Source: Spirosoma pollinicola
Lineage (GTDB): Bacteria; Bacteroidota; Bacteroidia; Cytophagales; Spirosomataceae
Assembly (NCBI RefSeq): GCF_002831565.1
Contig: NZ_CP025096.1
Span: 6,377,014-6,441,013 of the forward strand
Reading direction: 5' to 3'
Length of the DNA: 64,000 bases
The position numbers were made by a program, and so were the translations under genes. This document shows, one piece after another, positions 61,438 through 64,000 of this stretch; position 1 is the stretch's first letter; every line of letters begins with the position of its first letter. A model generated the notes under the pieces. That model was not told the origin of the DNA. It was given only the letters and a program-made list of their open reading frames with translations, and did no database searches.

Positions 61438-61543
61438 GAACCGCACCGGCGGACTGGCAGATTTTTATGATGACTTAAGGTTTTTTAAAATCATATCTAC
61501 ACCCTATTGATCATAAAAATCTGCCGGTCCGCCGGTGCGGTTC
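61438..61543. repeat. Long inverted repeat, 34-base arms with one wobble
   Basis: Arms 61438-61471 and 61510-61543 pair over 34 positions with one G-T wobble and a 38-base loop. The core CCGCACCGGCGGAC is G+C-rich. It lies between holB and the zinc-protease gene; the right arm ends 5 bases before the latter's start codon. Confidence 0.9.
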
Positions 61544-61547
61544 CATA

Positions 61548-62024
61548 ATGAAACCTAAGCCCAAGCAAATTATCGGCATGACTGATCTGGTTGATTTTCC
61601 AGATCTGGGCTTATTCGACATACAGGCCAAAGTCGATACAGGTGCGTTTACATCGGCCCTGCATTGTAAAGATGTGCGTGTAATACGGTTGGGACTTAAA
61701 CGAAAATTGAGCTTTTGGCTGATCGATAAAACCGGACTACCTGCCCGCAAATTCCGTAGCGACCAGTTTAGTCAACGCATGATTAAAAACTCGTTTGGTG
61801 TGGCCGAATTACGCTACGTCATTCAAACCCGCATCGTTTTATTTGGCCGTACGATAAAAGCCGAATTTACCCTTGCCGACCGCGAACAACTCAAAAACCC
61901 GGTTCTTCTGGGCAGAAAACTATTACGCAACCGCTTCCTCGTCGATGTGTCGCAGAAGAACCTATCCTATGATGCCAAAGTCGCAGGCAACGTTTCCTCA
62001 GTAGCGCCGTCGGAAAACGACTAA
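61548..62024 (+). CDS. Retropepsin-like ATP-dependent zinc protease-family protein
   Basis: A 158-residue protein with the RimK-associated protease pattern: KVDTGAFTSALHC (Asp30-Thr31-Gly32, retropepsin-like), VVQTRIVLFGRT-like strand VIQTRIVLFGRTIKAEFTL, and NPVLLGRKLLRNRFLVDV at the end. The fold is that of PF05618 proteins, which sit next to RimK in many genomes. It starts just after a 34-base-arm inverted repeat and ends 44 bases before rimK, so the two genes probably form an operon. Confidence 0.85.
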   Translation: MKPKPKQIIGMTDLVDFPDLGLFDIQAKVDTGAFTSALHCKDVRVIRLGLKRKLSFWLIDKTGLPARKFRSDQFSQRMIKNSFGVAELRYVIQTRIVLFGRTIKAEFTLADREQLKNPVLLGRKLLRNRFLVDVSQKNLSYDAKVAGNVSSVAPSEND

Positions 62025-62068
62025 CACAGGTACCAACAACTCCTCACAGATAACTGAACACTGAATCG

Positions 62069-62977
62069 ATGCGTATTGCCATTTTATCGGCCAATCCGAA
62101 TTTATATTCTACCCAACGACTTCTCGAAGCCGCCAGACAGCGTGGTCACGAAGGAGTGGTTGTCAATCATCTGAATTGCCAGGTCATGATTGAGGGCGGC
62201 AAGCCTTCGATCCTGTACGAAGGCCACGAATTAGAGACATTCGATGCCATTATTCCCCGCATTGGCGCTTCTGTAACGGATTATGGCTGCGCTGTTGTCC
62301 GGCAGTTCGAGATGATGAACGTCTTTACAACGGGCAAATCGCAGGCCATTATGCGCTCACGCAACAAGCTTCGCAGCTTGCAGGTACTCTCAAAAGCGGG
62401 TGTCGGTTTGCCCAAAACCATGTTTGCCAATCATCCAAAAAACGGCGACGTAACCCAACTCATTAAGCTTGTTGGCGGTCCACCGGTCGTTATTAAACTG
62501 CTGGAAGGAACGCAGGGTATTGGTGTCGTGCTGGCCGAAACGACCAAAGCGGCCAAGTCAACCATCGAAGCATTTTATGGGCTGAAGAAGAACGTACTGG
62601 TGCAGGAATTCATTGCCGAAGCCAAAGGGGCTGATATTCGGGCATTTGTCGTTGGCGGTCGTGTGGTGGGAGCCATAAAACGACAGGGACTGGAAGGCGA
62701 ATTTCGCTCCAATATTCACCGGGGGGGCAACGCCGTTGCTGTACAACTCACCCCCAACGAAGAGCAAACTGCTATAGCGGCCGCCCGTGCTCTGGGTTTG
62801 CGGGTAGCAGGTGTCGATATGCTCCCCTCCGACCGTGGCCCACTCGTGCTGGAAGTCAACTCATCGCCAGGGCTGGAAGGCATCGAAAACGCGACCGGCC
62901 TCAACGTTGCCGCCGAAATAATCACTTACATAGAAGATAAAATCCGCACCGACGAAAGCGACACGGTGGGAGTTTAA
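62069..62977 (+). CDS. rimK: Ribosomal protein S6-glutamate ligase family (RimK)
   Basis: A 302-residue ATP-grasp ligase. Landmarks are AILSANPNLYSTQRLLEAAR at the N-terminus, DAIIPRIGASVTDYG, FTTGKSQAIMRSRNKLRSLQ, VVIKLLEGTQGIGVVLAE, VLVQEFIAEAKGADIRAFV and VLEVNSSPGLEGIE. These are the RimK signatures, including the two ATP-grasp strands and the metal-binding ENSSPG-type motif. RimK adds glutamates to the C-terminus of ribosomal protein S6. It follows the retropepsin-like protein by 44 bases. Confidence 0.93.
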   Translation: MRIAILSANPNLYSTQRLLEAARQRGHEGVVVNHLNCQVMIEGGKPSILYEGHELETFDAIIPRIGASVTDYGCAVVRQFEMMNVFTTGKSQAIMRSRNKLRSLQVLSKAGVGLPKTMFANHPKNGDVTQLIKLVGGPPVVIKLLEGTQGIGVVLAETTKAAKSTIEAFYGLKKNVLVQEFIAEAKGADIRAFVVGGRVVGAIKRQGLEGEFRSNIHRGGNAVAVQLTPNEEQTAIAAARALGLRVAGVDMLPSDRGPLVLEVNSSPGLEGIENATGLNVAAEIITYIEDKIRTDESDTVGV

Positions 62978-63086
62978 ATGAATAATGTAAAGTCTTAATG
63001 AAAAATGAAGAGTGAAGAATGAATAATAAATAATTTTACCGATCAGTATGCTTTATTCTTCATTATTCACTCTACATTATTCATTT
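62976..63086. repeat. AT-rich inverted repeat, 14-base arms plus imperfect extension
   Basis: AAATGAATAATGTA (62976-62989) is complementary to 63073-63086. The arms extend imperfectly inward through GAATAATGAAG-type sequence. The left arm overlaps the rimK stop, and the right arm ends one base before the next ATG. Confidence 0.75.
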
Positions 63087-63087
63087 A

Positions 63088-63639
63088 ATGCCCCTCGATC
63101 CTGATCTCAAAAAAGCCATTGTCCGAATGCCGGGTGTGGAGAAAGATAAATTATTACTGCGTCTGATTGCAAAAGACGCCGTACTAACCGAACGACTTCA
63201 GTTCGAGCTGGTTGAAGAAGGGAGAACCATCGACGAACGGCGGGGCCTGATCCGGGACTTCATTAACCGAACGGCCAATCTCCACGCCGATACGCCCGGC
63301 TGGCTCATGATGGATATGCGTACCGTGAGCGGCTACATCAGTCGCCACCTGAAGGTCACGAAAGACAAATATGGCGAGGTGGAATTGATGTTGTACATGC
63401 TCAATACGTTCTACGACAACAACGCGCACTTGCTTCAGAAGTACAACTCCCGCACCGACAAAGCGGCCGAGTACGTTGCCAAACGCACAGAACAGGTCCT
63501 AAAAAAAGCGGTGAAACTAGACCCGGATTATTACGTCGAATTTGTCGATGACATTAACAAACTGCTCGGCTGGGTGAACCACACGGCATCGGCACACTAT
63601 GCCCGTCAGTTGAACTTGCCTAAAGAGTGGCTGGTGTGA
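63088..63639 (+). CDS. Conserved helical protein of unknown function
   Basis: A 183-residue soluble protein, mostly helical and charged (LKKAIVRMPGVEKDKLLLRL, LIRDFINRTANLHAD, KDKYGEVELMLYMLNTFYD, DKAAEYVAKRTEQVLKKAVK). No membrane segment or known motif. It is downstream of rimK in the same direction, with an AT-rich inverted repeat in the 110-base gap. I do not recognise the family. Confidence 0.75.
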   Translation: MPLDPDLKKAIVRMPGVEKDKLLLRLIAKDAVLTERLQFELVEEGRTIDERRGLIRDFINRTANLHADTPGWLMMDMRTVSGYISRHLKVTKDKYGEVELMLYMLNTFYDNNAHLLQKYNSRTDKAAEYVAKRTEQVLKKAVKLDPDYYVEFVDDINKLLGWVNHTASAHYARQLNLPKEWLV

Positions 63640-63762
63640 GGCTGCTATTTGGATAAAAGATGGTCTGGTCACTCCTCAAAAGCCTACACATAAATGCGCT
63701 CCTGAACCTGTCAGGGTCACCTCTACCAAGTGAATACAAAATGTCAAGTCGCTCTGTCAGAC

Positions 63763-64000
63763 TTATTTCAACAGATAATTAATACCAACATTAGCTTGCC
63801 AACGGTTATAATCTGGTGTTAAATAAGACGATTGTAGCCAGCTACGTTCAGCAGTTGCCTCTAAAGACCAGCGTTTCCCCAAGCGGTAATGCGCTCCTAG
63901 ACCAGCGTTGGTTTGCCAGCTATTAGTACGTATACCATTCCTGGAAGAGGCTGGATCTACTGGATCATATTTGTCATATTTACTCTGGCCATACGTGGCA
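63763..64000 (-). CDS. C-terminal end of an outer-membrane beta-barrel protein (5' part beyond window)
   Basis: The frame is open from the window edge to TAA at 63763-63765, about 78 residues. It reads NAGLGAHYRLGKRWSLEATA, then LTPDYNRWQANVGINYLLK at the end. Alternating hydrophobic strands and an aromatic-poor but strand-like end are typical of a barrel. Family unknown because only the tail is in view. Confidence 0.65.
   Translation of the reverse strand, partial: ATYGQSKYDKYDPVDPASSRNGIRTNSWQTNAGLGAHYRLGKRWSLEATAERSWLQSSYLTPDYNRWQANVGINYLLK

Overview
The window looks like chromosomal DNA of a Bacteroidota bacterium, most likely order Cytophagales and close to Spirosoma (inference from gene content and protein style, not from a search). 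Supporting signs are a SusC/SusD outer-membrane pair, many exported peptidases and lipoproteins, a TPR-bearing sensor kinase, almost no Shine-Dalgarno motifs before starts, and one promoter pair that fits the Bacteroidota pattern (TTTG, about 19 bases, then a TAnnTTTG-like element). No rRNA, tRNA, CRISPR array or intact insertion sequence was seen.

Layout. 1-6.5 kb: three probably exported amino-acid enzymes (flavin amine oxidase, cut by the window edge; HisC-like and class V aminotransferases, all with twin-arginine-like or similar leaders), a lipoprotein and an S9 peptidase. 6.6-13 kb: a NarL-type response regulator, a small unknown protein, a TPR histidine kinase and a DyP-type peroxidase with a secreted partner. 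Two intergenic regions here carry the same tandem operator-like element. 13-26 kb: M28 peptidase, multicopper oxidase plus MORN-repeat protein, a sorbosone dehydrogenase-like protein with an azurin domain, a CsaA-like tRNA-binding protein, a PA14 protein, a second PQQ-type sugar dehydrogenase, a DPP-IV peptidase and a small membrane protein. 26-32.4 kb: phosphoribosyltransferase, SNF2 helicase, iron-permease-family protein, and a GlxA/AraC regulator.

32.5-34.6 kb is an AT-richer accessory patch: two pairs of small unknown genes and the scars of two different transposases. 35-43 kb holds an unusual receiver protein with Glu at the phosphorylation position, a cysteine-synthase-like enzyme, an SDR/AhpD/aminotransferase operon and a PhyH/redoxin/DUF1684 operon. 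43-48 kb is SusC/SusD. 48-54 kb is a redox and signalling block: EgtD and EgtB (ergothioneine), a UBP zinc finger, a fused receiver/glutaredoxin-like/thioredoxin-reductase-like protein that has lost both CxxC sites, and a cyclic-nucleotide-binding histidine kinase. 54-64 kb holds ChaN, a DUF1801 protein, a six-hairpin glycosidase, a protein with a squalene-hopene-cyclase-like DIDDTA motif, a GlmU-like protein, HolB, a retropepsin-like zinc protease with RimK, and the tail of an outer-membrane barrel.

The most pervasive non-coding signal is a set of long, almost perfect inverted repeats (13 to 43 base arms) between genes, often overlapping stop codons. Some belong to recognisable repeat families, others look like ordinary bidirectional terminators. 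The strongest candidates for an undescribed system are the tandem-operator two-component/DyP regulon, the cysteine-less receiver-reductase with its kinase and zinc finger, and the DIDD-motif cyclase-like protein.
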